From: DATJOJ01 sp035507035
GTDB lineage: Bacteria > Acidobacteriota > Terriglobia > Terriglobales > Acidobacteriaceae
DNA: 64,000 bases
Direction: 5' to 3'
NCBI GenBank assembly: GCA_035507035.1
Contig: DATJOJ010000007.1
Span: 62,001 to 126,000, forward strand
In this document: positions 34,798 to 44,700 of the stretch, piece after piece
Layout: every line of letters starts with the position of its first letter
Numbering within the stretch: position 1 is the stretch's first letter
The notes under the pieces: model-generated
The model's database searches: none
Seen by the model: the letters and a program-made list of their open reading frames with translations, nothing else
Told to the model about the DNA's origin: nothing
Translations under genes and position numbers: made by a program

Positions 34798-37002
34798 TCA
34801 GAACGTTAACTTTGCCGTCATAAATCCGGAAATCAAAACTCTTTTGTTGAAGATATCGTTCAGCCCCAGGCCCGGAACCAGATCCGAAGCTCCTGCGGTG
34901 ATCACAATATTCTCTGTCAGCGGCGGACGGTAACGAATCCCCAAGCCCGTATCCGTGCCGATGCTATGCCGAATGTTCGATTGGAATAACAAAATCTCCA
35001 GCGGCTCGGTTCGATCAAAGCGAAGATAATTTGCATTCACGAAGGCCTGCAGCTTGGCCGTAACTTTGAAATCCGCGCCAACGTTGAACAAATAAATTCC
35101 TGGATTCACGAAATTCGCTTGTCCCTCTTCCTTGTTGCTTCGCAGACTGGCGAGCAAGCTGCCCGGGTTCGTCAGCGCGACTCCCGTACTCGTCAGGCGA
35201 ATCCCTTCCTGATCCCAGAAACTGAACGCCCCTCCGGCAAAGGCATCCTCGTCCACAATCGTGTCGAAGCCGCGTGCCTCGCCGTCACGGCGCTGTTTGC
35301 CAAAGGCGAAACTGGAATCGCCGGACGCATAGAAAAAAGACGTGCGAAAACGCGCCCAGTCTTTATCCATCGAAAGTTCTACCGCCCCCATGCGCGCGTC
35401 GATGTCCAGCGGACGTCCGGCAATCGGGTTCAGCGTATCGTGGCCGAACACCTGATAGAAAGCATGGCTCACGTTCAAGCGTTTGATATGGCCATTGCTG
35501 GTCCAGCCGAGATAATAGGCACGAATGCCATGCTGAAGGATATTGCCATTGACAACGTCGCCGATGGGCGAAGGGCGAACTAAAAAACCGTTGTCATCGA
35601 AATGAATTGACGGATCGTCGCGGTTGTAATGAAAGCTGAACTCGTTGGTATAGCCTTTCGCGATGAAATCCTGGATGTAAACGTTCGCGATGTAAACCTG
35701 CTGATGGCGTGGATCGAAGGTGTTCAGACCGCTGTTGGTGTTCTTTTCCAGAAAATAGAAATAAGCCAGGTTGTAATTGATCCGGTTGGAACGCAAATTT
35801 CCGAAAATGCGAACGCCGGGCTGCTCTTCGGCAAAAATAAACCCGCGAAAATCGCTGACAAATTGTTGAATGCCAGCTCGGATTGATACGAAATCAAAGT
35901 TCGGGCTCAGGTCGTGAATCTTGGCTTCGACGAAGCCTTCCTGCAGGCCGATGAATTCGGAGTATCGATTGGTCCCGTTGCGTGGGTCGATATTCACTAA
36001 GCCGCGTTCCCGCGTCTGCAGAAAATTCAAATTAAATTCTGGAGTGAATTTAATGCGGAAATCCACCGGCCGAAAACTGGCGTCTCCCTGGAACAAGTCT
36101 GCCGACAGGCGAAAACTCTGCGAGGCAAATCCCTGTTCTCCTCTTCCAAAAAACTGGTTCTCGCCTTCCTGTTCGGCGGAAATTCCACTGGGAACCGGCA
36201 GCCGTCGCACGTCGAGACCGGTCAGGCTAGTCCCAGTGAAATCGAAAAACCAGGTCTGTCCGAAGAGCGGCTCATCGCCCTTAAGTCGGTTGCGATTGAA
36301 TGGGTCGTACCAATGATGCTCGGTGTAAGGAAATTCTCCCGGCTTGCCGTAGCGATCCCACGCGGGCATAGGAACATCCCAACGGTACGGTTCTTTGGAA
36401 AAGTTCACCGACTCTGGGGGAATTTGCTCGGGCGGTAATCCGAGCGGCACGGGCGGATTTTGCGACTGGGCCGTCCGTAAACCGGGATAAGCACCGGTTG
36501 GCGTTGCCTGCTCGGTTCCCGGAGCCTGGGCCGCACCCGGCACGCCTGAAGGACCCTTGGAGGTTGGCTGCTGGCCAGATTCTGGTTCTAATCGCAAATC
36601 AACGGTGATAAGTTCTCCGCTCTGTAATTGGAGGGTGGGAATCTTCAGCAGAGTAAACCCTGGCTTTTCGGCAGTGATGGCATACGTGCCGGGTATTAGA
36701 TCGTGAAAGCGAAAAATCCCTTCGGCATCGCTGACGACGCCGACAACTTTTCCTCCAGGTCCGGTGACCGTGACGTTCACGCCCGGTATTCCTTGCCCTT
36801 GCGAATTATGAACCGTCCCCTGCAGCGCTCCTGTGCTGCGTGGCGCACGCCCGGGAATTCTCTGCATGGATTGGACCTGAGGATTGACTGGCGGCGTCTC
36901 CTGCGCCCAAGAGACGCCGGTCATTGCGAGCAAGCACAACCACGCCAAGGGAGGGCGTCGCCTCTTCGCAAAAAGCAATGCTCGCGCCGGCCTTATTCGC
37001 AT
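34798..37002 (-). CDS. Outer-membrane beta-barrel with carboxypeptidase-regulatory N-domain
   Basis: 734 residues. A signal peptide (PPLAWLCLLAMTGVSWAQ) is followed by a carboxypeptidase-regulatory-like domain at about 58-140 (GALQGTVHNSQGQGIPGVNV, GIFRFHDLIPGTYAITAEKP), a Pro-rich linker and about 500 residues of alternating aromatic strands ending in GFMTAKLTF. A C-terminal Phe is the usual outer-membrane insertion signal. No TonB plug domain was recognised, which separates it from the large acidobacterial TonB-dependent proteins. Followed directly by a secreted decahaem gene, it could be the pore of a porin-cytochrome conduit. Confidence 0.85.
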   Translation of the reverse strand: MRIRPARALLFAKRRRPPLAWLCLLAMTGVSWAQETPPVNPQVQSMQRIPGRAPRSTGALQGTVHNSQGQGIPGVNVTVTGPGGKVVGVVSDAEGIFRFHDLIPGTYAITAEKPGFTLLKIPTLQLQSGELITVDLRLEPESGQQPTSKGPSGVPGAAQAPGTEQATPTGAYPGLRTAQSQNPPVPLGLPPEQIPPESVNFSKEPYRWDVPMPAWDRYGKPGEFPYTEHHWYDPFNRNRLKGDEPLFGQTWFFDFTGTSLTGLDVRRLPVPSGISAEQEGENQFFGRGEQGFASQSFRLSADLFQGDASFRPVDFRIKFTPEFNLNFLQTRERGLVNIDPRNGTNRYSEFIGLQEGFVEAKIHDLSPNFDFVSIRAGIQQFVSDFRGFIFAEEQPGVRIFGNLRSNRINYNLAYFYFLEKNTNSGLNTFDPRHQQVYIANVYIQDFIAKGYTNEFSFHYNRDDPSIHFDDNGFLVRPSPIGDVVNGNILQHGIRAYYLGWTSNGHIKRLNVSHAFYQVFGHDTLNPIAGRPLDIDARMGAVELSMDKDWARFRTSFFYASGDSSFAFGKQRRDGEARGFDTIVDEDAFAGGAFSFWDQEGIRLTSTGVALTNPGSLLASLRSNKEEGQANFVNPGIYLFNVGADFKVTAKLQAFVNANYLRFDRTEPLEILLFQSNIRHSIGTDTGLGIRYRPPLTENIVITAGASDLVPGLGLNDIFNKRVLISGFMTAKLTF

Positions 37003-37390
37003 GACCAGACCTGAATCGTTTTCTTATGACCCGAACCGGATGGGGCATAAGTCGTATCACAATGTCGCCTTCGTAGCAAGCATTGCTTGACTTTGGGTTC
37101 AGTCTGTCAATAATGGGCAAACGCCCGACTCTCGACTCTGGCACTGCTGTTTCCTGTCCGAAGCACCACAGATCGAGGCCAGCTTGCCTCGCGGCGTATC
37201 AGCTTGCCAAGAATCGGGACAGTGAAAGATTCCGATGACGTCAAGCCGAAAATGGTCCTCATGGTTAGCGGCAAACCGGTCTACCCTGCGGTGGAAGCTT
37301 ACGATAAGCTAAAGGACGGTTAATAAAATTGACCGCAATCACGGAGAAGACGTTGGCCTACAGCCGAGCTTTGGCAAATAGGAGCCGAAC
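37003..37390. other. Intergenic region with a possible gene remnant
   Basis: 388 bp between the divergent barrel and gnd genes. It should contain both promoters; no operator was recognised. A short open stretch ending at the TAA at 37321-37323 (from a GTG at 37222) reads KPKMVLMVSGKPVYPAVEAY near its end. It looks protein-like but is only 33 codons long, and it may be the tail of a decayed gene. Confidence 0.4.
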
Positions 37391-38380
37391 ATGCAGCTAG
37401 GAATGGTGGGTTTGGGAAAAATGGGCGCCAATATGACGCGCCGGCTGATGCGCGGCGGCCACCAGTTGGTCGTATCTGACCTCAGCGCTGACCATGTGAA
37501 GCAACTATCGAGTGAAGGCGCGGCGGCTTCCTCTTCGCTAAACGATCTTGTTGCGAAACTGAAAACTCCCCGAGCCGTGTGGATCATGGTCCCCGCCGGG
37601 GATGCCACCGAAAAAACCGTCCTCGCTCTCTCCCAACTGCTAAGCGCGGGCGACACCATCATCGACGGCGGAAATTCTTATTTCAAGGACGACGTCCGCC
37701 GCTCCCAACTTCTGCAGAAAAAAAATATTCATTACGTCGATGTCGGCACCAGCGGCGGCGTGTGGGGAATCGATCGCGGTTATTGCATGATGATTGGCGG
37801 TCCGGAGAAAGTTGTTCGCGATCTCGATCCCATCTTCAAAACTCTAGCCCCGGGTCGCGGCGATGTGCCGCGCACGCCGGGCCGCGAAAAAATGTCGAGC
37901 ACGGCGGAGGATGGCTATCTCTATTGCGGTCCATCCGGTGCGGGCCATTTTGTAAAGATGGTTCACAACGGAATTGAGTATGGCTTGATGCAAGCTTACG
38001 CGGAAGGGCTAGACATTTTCTTCAATGCCAATAGCGCATCGCTTCCGGAAGAGTATCGTTATAACTTGAACCTTCCCGACATCACGGAACTGTGGCGGCG
38101 CGGAAGCGTGGTGGGTTCCTGGCTGCTTGATCTCACGGCGATGGCGCTGGTGGAAAATCCGACACTCGCCGAATACACTGGCGTGGTCGCAGATTCGGGG
38201 GAAGGACGCTGGACAGTGATGGCGGCAATTGAGGAAGCCGTGCCGGCCGAAGTGCTCTCTGCGGCGCTGTACACGCGCTTCCGGTCGCGTCAGCACCATA
38301 CATTCGCCGAGAAGGTTTTGTCTGCCATGCGGCAGAAGTTTGGCGGGCACATCGAACAAAAAACTGCGGCCGCCGACTAG
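37391..38380 (+). CDS. gnd: 6-phosphogluconate dehydrogenase, decarboxylating (short type)
   Basis: 329 residues. The nucleotide loop is MVGLGKMGANM and the substrate blocks are IIDGGNSYFKDD, VDVGTSGGVWGIDRGYCMMI and GHFVKMVHNGIEYGLMQAYA, with the catalytic Lys in FVKMVHNGIE. At about 330 residues it is the short NAD-preferring form, not the 470-residue classical Gnd. It oxidises 6-phosphogluconate to ribulose 5-phosphate with release of CO2. Glucose-6-phosphate dehydrogenase follows 43 bp downstream, so the pair supplies reducing power and pentoses. The 6-phosphogluconolactonase gene is not in the window. Confidence 0.93.
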   Translation: MQLGMVGLGKMGANMTRRLMRGGHQLVVSDLSADHVKQLSSEGAAASSSLNDLVAKLKTPRAVWIMVPAGDATEKTVLALSQLLSAGDTIIDGGNSYFKDDVRRSQLLQKKNIHYVDVGTSGGVWGIDRGYCMMIGGPEKVVRDLDPIFKTLAPGRGDVPRTPGREKMSSTAEDGYLYCGPSGAGHFVKMVHNGIEYGLMQAYAEGLDIFFNANSASLPEEYRYNLNLPDITELWRRGSVVGSWLLDLTAMALVENPTLAEYTGVVADSGEGRWTVMAAIEEAVPAEVLSAALYTRFRSRQHHTFAEKVLSAMRQKFGGHIEQKTAAAD

Positions 38381-38423
38381 ATCGGGCTCGACTCAGGCCT
38401 TGGAGTGAAGGAGAAAATCTGCG

Positions 38424-39995
38424 ATGGCGGTTTCAACCATGACACAAGTTGCGGAACCAACCATGGGGCGTTCGGGCGATCCCTGCGTGATGGTGATCTT
38501 TGGCGCGGGCGGCGATTTGACCCGCCGCAAGCTGTTCCCAGCGCTCTACAATCTTGCCGCTGCTAACCTGCTCTCGCGTGAGTTCGCCGTCATCGGCATT
38601 TCCCACGAATCCATGAGCACCGATCAGTTCCGCGCGAAGTTTCGGGAGGACATTAAGCAGTTCGCGACTGGAGGAGTGAACAACGATCTCACCGAGTGGT
38701 TCAACAACCGCCTCTATTATCACACGGGAGATTTCGGCGACAGCCAGACCTACATCACGCTGCGCGATTTACTGCAAAAAGTCGATAAAGATCACGGCAC
38801 GCAAGGAAATTATTTTTACTACATGGCCGTCGCTCCAACCTTTTTCGCTCCGATCGTGCAACAACTGGGCGCGGCGAACCTGGTATGCAACACCGAGGAT
38901 CACTGGCGCCGGGTGGTGGTCGAAAAGCCTTTTGGACGCGACTTGGATTCGGCGAAAACCCTGAATAGCCAGCTTCTGCAGGTGGTCACAGAAAAACAGA
39001 TTTATCGCATCGATCACTACCTCGGCAAAGAAACGGTTCAGAACATCTTGGCGTTCCGCTTCGCCAACGGAATCTTTGAGCCCATCTGGAATCGCCGCTA
39101 TATCGATCATGTGCAGATTACCGTAGTCGAAACCGTCGGGGTCGAACAGCGCGGCGGCTATTACGATCAGTCGGGCACGCTGCGTGATATGGTGCCCAAC
39201 CACATCTTCCAGCTTATCTCCCTCACTGCGATGGAGCCGCCAATTTCATTCCAGGCCGACGCCGTGCGCGATGAGCAGGCTAAAATCCTGCACGCCATTC
39301 AGCCGCTAAGTGCGGAAGACGTGCTCAGCCGCGCCGTTCGCGGTCAGTACGGCGAAGGTCTCGATGGGCAGACTCGCGTACCGGCGTACCGGTCGGAACC
39401 GAAAGTCGATCCCGACTCCAGCACGGAAACCTTTGTCGCCATGAAGCTCAACATCGATAACTGGCGCTGGGCCGATGTTCCCTTCTATCTCCGTACCGGT
39501 AAACGCATGCCCCAGCGGCATACGGAAATCGCCATCCAGTTCCGGCGCGCCCCATTTGTTTTGTTTCGTGACACGCCGGTCGAACACCTCACACCCAATG
39601 TGCTGGTCCTGAACATTCAGCCGGAAGAAGGAATTTCGTTGAGCTTTGGGGCAAAAATCCCCGGCCCCATCATGCAGTTGGGCAACGTGGATATGAGTTT
39701 CGCTTATTCGGATTACTTCGGCTCCGCACCCAGCACCGGGTACGAACGGCTGCTGCACGATTGCATGATCGGAGACCAGACGCTGTTCCAGCGTGCCGAC
39801 ATGGTCGAAGCAGGTTGGACCGTGGTCACGCCCGTGCTCGACGTGTGGAAAGCGCTGCGACCGCGAAACTTCCCGAACTACCCCGCCGGTACATGGGGAC
39901 CGAAGGAAGCCGACGAGTTGCTGGCGCGCGATGGCCGCAGATGGCGACTCAACAACAATTCGCACCCGAAATCCGTATCAGCAGCAAGCAAGTGA
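38424..39995 (+). CDS. zwf: Glucose-6-phosphate 1-dehydrogenase
   Basis: 523 residues. The cofactor motif is VIFGAGGDLTRRKLFPALYN and the active-site signature is RIDHYLGKETVQNILAFRFA, which includes the catalytic His. EPIWNRRYIDHVQITVVET and DMVPNHIFQLISLTAMEPP are further family blocks. The enzyme makes 6-phosphogluconolactone and NADPH, the first step of the oxidative pentose phosphate pathway. The ribosome binding site GGAGAAA lies about 9 bases upstream of the ATG. Length and motifs are ordinary. Confidence 0.95.
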   Translation: MAVSTMTQVAEPTMGRSGDPCVMVIFGAGGDLTRRKLFPALYNLAAANLLSREFAVIGISHESMSTDQFRAKFREDIKQFATGGVNNDLTEWFNNRLYYHTGDFGDSQTYITLRDLLQKVDKDHGTQGNYFYYMAVAPTFFAPIVQQLGAANLVCNTEDHWRRVVVEKPFGRDLDSAKTLNSQLLQVVTEKQIYRIDHYLGKETVQNILAFRFANGIFEPIWNRRYIDHVQITVVETVGVEQRGGYYDQSGTLRDMVPNHIFQLISLTAMEPPISFQADAVRDEQAKILHAIQPLSAEDVLSRAVRGQYGEGLDGQTRVPAYRSEPKVDPDSSTETFVAMKLNIDNWRWADVPFYLRTGKRMPQRHTEIAIQFRRAPFVLFRDTPVEHLTPNVLVLNIQPEEGISLSFGAKIPGPIMQLGNVDMSFAYSDYFGSAPSTGYERLLHDCMIGDQTLFQRADMVEAGWTVVTPVLDVWKALRPRNFPNYPAGTWGPKEADELLARDGRRWRLNNNSHPKSVSAASK

Positions 39996-40017
39996 TTCTG
40001 AAATAAACACAACTGTC

Positions 40018-41637
40018 ATGCTAAGCCGCGCACGGAACGTCCACCGCGCCGTGAGTAGCATTCTTTGGGTTCTGTGTGTCTTCCTGTGCGCCGCGACAAT
40101 CCTTTGGCTGGCTTCCTGCGGCGGAGGCAGCGGCAGCGGATCATCGTTCGCGAACTCGACTGACCCCCCGCCTTCCGGTCCAACTCCTTTGACTGCCAGC
40201 GACGTGACTGCCGTGGTCGAAGATGCCGTGCAATCGGTGAATGCTCCCATGGTGGTTGCGGTGGCCGATCGCGGCGGCAATATTCTTGCAATCTTCGACA
40301 CGCCGGGAGCGCCGGCGACAACAACTGGCAATTTCAATCAAGTGCAGGATGCCCATGAAGTCGCGGTCGCCCTGGCGCGAACCGCCGCCTTTTTCAGCAA
40401 CGATCAGGCGCCGCTTTCTTCGCGCACCGTGCGTTTTATCAGCGGCATCCACTTTCCTCCCGGAGTCGCGGGCACGGCTAACGGCGACCTTTACGGTATC
40501 GAAAACACCAATCGCGGCTGCACGTTGAGCACGAAGTTCCTGCCCGGACAAGCGCTGAACCCTTCGCGCTCCATCGACGGAACCAAGCCCGGGCTAGGAA
40601 TTCTCACCGGAAAGGCCGACGCTAACGATAGCGATCCGATGGCGGTCAATCCCGGCGGCGTGCCGCTTTTCAAGGGTGGTGCAGTCGGAGGGGTTGGCGT
40701 TGTCAGCACTTCGCCCGAGATTGCCGAATATGCCGCGTTTTCTGGTGCGACCAATGCCGGTTTGCTTCCCAGCCAGGCGCAACTTCCCCCGCCAGGCGTG
40801 GTGATCATCAGCGGCATCGCGCTGCCGTTCGTGAATCAGACGACACAACCGGCCGGCACTACCCCTGGGACTTTTGCCGGTACTTATTTTGCCGGTCACT
40901 CGCCGGTCGCCGGAGCTCTTCCGCCGGAAAGTTACCTGGTCGGACCGAATGCCGGCACGATACTTTCGAAGAGCGATGTTTCAGGCATCATCAGCAACGC
41001 CGTCTCTACCGCGGAAATTACGCGCGCAGTAATCCGTCTGCCTCCGGGTTCGCGCGCAAAAATGTCTATTGCAGTCGCCGATCTCGACGGCACCATTCTC
41101 GCATTGTATCGCATGCCTGACGGGACTGTGTTCAGCGCCGACGTCGCGGCCAGTAAGGCCCGCAATGTCGTCTGGTTCAGCACTGCAGGCGTTCGCGACT
41201 TGCCGGCGGTGCCCGGGGGCACTGCCGTCACCAATCGCACCGTCAGTTTCGGCGCGCAGCCTTTGTTTCCTCCGGGAATCGACGGCTCCGGCGACGGGCC
41301 GTTCTTTCAGCTTTACCTCAAAGACACTGCCAATCCCTGCACTCAGGGGTCTGACCCCGGCGCGCCCAACACCAACAACATGAGCGGCATCGTTTTTTTC
41401 CCTGGCAGTTTGCCGCTCTATCGGAATGGCGTCTTAGTTGGCGGCCTGGGTGTAAGCGGCGACGGCGTCAGCCAGGATGACTTCGTCACCGCTGGCGCTG
41501 TCGATGAAGCCTGCGGATACGGCGGTCCTTGCAACATCCCCAATTTCGAGGCGCCTACCAACATTCGCGCCGACCAAGTCGTGATTCGCAACGTGCGCCT
41601 TCCCTACCTCAAGTTCCCGCGCAACCCGACCGATTAG
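40018..41637 (+). CDS. Lipoprotein with two GlcG/HbpS-like haem-binding domains
   Basis: 539 residues. The N-terminus has a lipoprotein signal with the lipobox LASC before a Gly/Ser-rich linker. Two related halves follow: LTASDVTAVVEDAVQSVNAP with VVAVADRGGNILAIFDTPG, and LSKSDVSGIISNAVSTAEIT with SIAVADLDGTILALYRMPDG. Each is an expanded GlcG/HbpS domain (DUF336), a fold that can bind haem or cobalamin-type ligands. The protein is likely anchored to a membrane face of the envelope. The ATG at 40018 was chosen because it gives the lipoprotein signal; the longer frame overlaps zwf. Function otherwise unknown. Confidence 0.82.
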   Translation: MLSRARNVHRAVSSILWVLCVFLCAATILWLASCGGGSGSGSSFANSTDPPPSGPTPLTASDVTAVVEDAVQSVNAPMVVAVADRGGNILAIFDTPGAPATTTGNFNQVQDAHEVAVALARTAAFFSNDQAPLSSRTVRFISGIHFPPGVAGTANGDLYGIENTNRGCTLSTKFLPGQALNPSRSIDGTKPGLGILTGKADANDSDPMAVNPGGVPLFKGGAVGGVGVVSTSPEIAEYAAFSGATNAGLLPSQAQLPPPGVVIISGIALPFVNQTTQPAGTTPGTFAGTYFAGHSPVAGALPPESYLVGPNAGTILSKSDVSGIISNAVSTAEITRAVIRLPPGSRAKMSIAVADLDGTILALYRMPDGTVFSADVAASKARNVVWFSTAGVRDLPAVPGGTAVTNRTVSFGAQPLFPPGIDGSGDGPFFQLYLKDTANPCTQGSDPGAPNTNNMSGIVFFPGSLPLYRNGVLVGGLGVSGDGVSQDDFVTAGAVDEACGYGGPCNIPNFEAPTNIRADQVVIRNVRLPYLKFPRNPTD

Positions 41638-41737
41638 CCCCGAACCATTTTGTTGACCATCAGCCACACAGTAAGTGTTGACTTTCTCCAGTTTTAGGGG
41701 AAAATGTGTGATCTCGTAATTCCTTAAGGGTGAGTCC

Positions 41738-44700
41738 ATGACGTTCGACCTATGCAGCGAAGGTCCGTGGAAGAAACCTGTCAAAATCGCAGCGTTGGCG
41801 GGCTTTTTCGGGTGTTTCTTTCTCATCTTGATCGCGGCAATCGCCAGCCCCGCGCAGAATGTCATCAATACGGTCGCGGGCGGCGGAAATCCGGCTCCCG
41901 GTAATGTAGCGACGACGGCATCGCTAGCGGCTCCCTGGTCAGCCGTTGCAGATAACAGCGGAAACATCTACGTCAGTTCTGCCGACGGAGAGTATGTTTT
42001 CCAGATCAGCACGACCAACGGCAATCAAACCACAATTCTAGCCGGAGCAGGATATTCGGGGTACGGCATCAGCGGAAACACTGCTCCCGCGACGACCGCC
42101 GCGTTAACTTCTCCCCTTGGCTTGGTGCTCGACGGTTTGGGTAATCTCTACATCGCAGACGGGATCAATGGTAACCACGTCTTCAAAATGAGTTTGACAG
42201 CACCCTTCCTGATGACTAATTTCGCGGGCAGCGCCAGTGCGTCGAATCCCTCGTCGGGATTCGGCGGGTACAGCGGTGACGGCGGCCCCGCGACTCAAGC
42301 CCAGCTGAATGTCCCCGCAGCTGTGGCTATAGGGCCCGACGGCACTGTGTACATCGCCGATTCGGGAAACAACGTCATTCGCGCGGTCGCCACCAATGGA
42401 ACGATCTCGACCTTTGCTGGCAACGGCACGGCTTGCACAACGCCCCCTGCTTGTGGCGACAACGGCCCTGCTACATCAGCCATGCTGAACGATCCCCAAA
42501 GTGTTGCGGTCGACGCCGCCGGTGATGTGTTCATCGCCGATACGCTAGATCAGGAAATTCGCGAAGTCAGCGCTACGACGAAACAAATCACGACCGTAGC
42601 CGGAAACGGCACCCCTTGCAATCCCCCTGGATCAGCTTGCGGGGACGGCAATGCGGCCACGCTTGCCAGCCTGTACCGCCCGGCCGGGATATTTGTAGAC
42701 GGTATCGGCGATATCTATATCGCCGACAATTACGACGCAAAAGTGCGGGAAGTGATTTCCGACGGCGGGACAATTTTCACTGTGGCTGGTGACGGACAGC
42801 TCGGGTTCGACGGCGACGGTCCCGCCACTTCGGTTTCCCTCGCCGGTCCAACCGGCGTATCCATAGATCCCTTCACCGGAAACGTGCTGATTGTAGACTC
42901 CGGGAACAACCGCGTTCGAGTGATTACCGAGGGACAACTGACGACAATCGCCGGCGGCGGTGGCACCGTCGGCAGCAATGCCCCGGGCGGCGACGGCGGA
43001 ACAGCCTTGAATGCCGTCATCGGTGTCCCTTACCAGGTCGCGTTGGACGCTGCTAATGATGAGTTCATCGTCGACAATGCGACCTGCCGAATCCGCGAAG
43101 TGAATGCCAGCACACAGGTTATTACAACGGTTGCAGGTAGTGGCACTCTCGGTTATAGCGGCGATGGTGGCCCAGCCACGCTGGCCACGCTGAATTTTCC
43201 CGAGGGAGTGGCCGTGGATCGCACCAACGGCAATCTATTCATCGCTGACACCCAAACTGATGTCATTCGCACCGTGCAAGGTGGCGTCATCAACACCTAC
43301 GCTGGCCTTCCGTTTCAACCGTGTCTTTCCCCGACTTCGCCTTGCGGGGACGGTGCAATGGGCCCCGAGGCCTTCCTTACTACGCCGGGCGCCGTCGCTT
43401 TGGGATCAGGCACCCTGGCTGGCGATGTCATCCTTGCCGACACCGGCGACAACAAGATTCGGCTCGTTAACAACGTCGGAACCATTTCCACCGTCGCGGG
43501 TTCAGGAAAGTTCTGTTTGCAACCCACAACTGCTTGCGGCGATGGTGGCCCCGCCACACTAGCTGATCTGTCAGTACCCAGCGGCGTAGCTGTGGATTCA
43601 GCCGGCGATATTTTTATTGCCGATGCGTTCGATAATCGTATTCGCCGCGTCGACGCAACCACCCAGATCATCACCACCGTAGCTTTCAACGGCCAGGCAA
43701 CTTTCTCTGGCGACGGCGGACCGGCGACGCTCGCCAGCATGAACAATCCTGGCCAGGTTTTTGTAGACGCAGCAGGAAATCTCTTCGTTGGCAGCAGCTT
43801 CAACCCGGTCGTTCGCAGAATCGATGCAGCCACTGGCACGGTCTCAACTGTTGCGGGAAATCCGGCGCAGCCTCAGGTTTACGGATTCGCCGGAGACGGC
43901 GGGCCAGCGACCAGCGCAACTCTGTCTCCGTTCGGCGTAGCCGTCAGCAGCGCAGGGACACTTTACATCGCCGACACCGGCAACAACCGCATACGCACCA
44001 TGCAGCTTGGTCCAACCTCCAGTCCCACTCCAACGAAATTGGATCTCGGCACTCAGATGATCGGCGGTACCAGCTCGCCCATGCCCGTAACGCTGGCCAA
44101 TACCGGCAGTGATGATCTGCTCATCACCAGTATCACCGACGCAAACGCTTTCTCAGAGACAAATAACTGCCCGATCAAGCCCAACGTCCTTGCGCCTGGG
44201 CAGTCGTGCACCATCAACGTCGTCTTCACGCCCACGGGTTCGGGCGCCGCGACCGACACGCTGATCATTACCGACAATGCTCCGGGCAGCCCGCACAACA
44301 TTCCCCTCTCAGCTACCGGACAAGCGCCCTTTCAGTTGACCACCAACTGCACCAGCCTTACCGTCGTTCCCGGTCAAAGCGCGATTTATACCGTCTCCTT
44401 GGCTCCCGCTCAAGGATTCACGAAATCAGTAGCTCTGTCTTGCAGCGGCGTTCCGGCGCTTGCAACCTGCACGGTGAATCCGAACAACATCACCCTTGAT
44501 GGAGCCACGACGGTCCAAGCACAAGTTACGGCGACTACAATGCCGCCCACGGCAGATTTGCTGCCGCCGTCCGAGCGAACCAACCGGCTCGCTGGCGTGA
44601 TCGGATTCTCTGGCATGGCTGGACTTGCGGGATTGGTCTTGCTTCCCGGCACACGTCGCGCAAAACAGGCGCGGAAGTTGTGGGCGGTTCTGTTCTGTTT

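Noticed and set aside
31416..34823. Long antisense open frame (1135 codons) opposite the decahaem/LVIVD gene
   Set aside because: The minus-strand frame has ten haem motifs, LVIVD repeats and a signal peptide. The plus-strand frame lacks any recognisable motif and is an effect of high GC and codon bias.
37222..37323. 33-codon open frame upstream of gnd
   Set aside because: The C-terminal residues look protein-like, but it is too short, with no ribosome binding site; reported only as a possible remnant.
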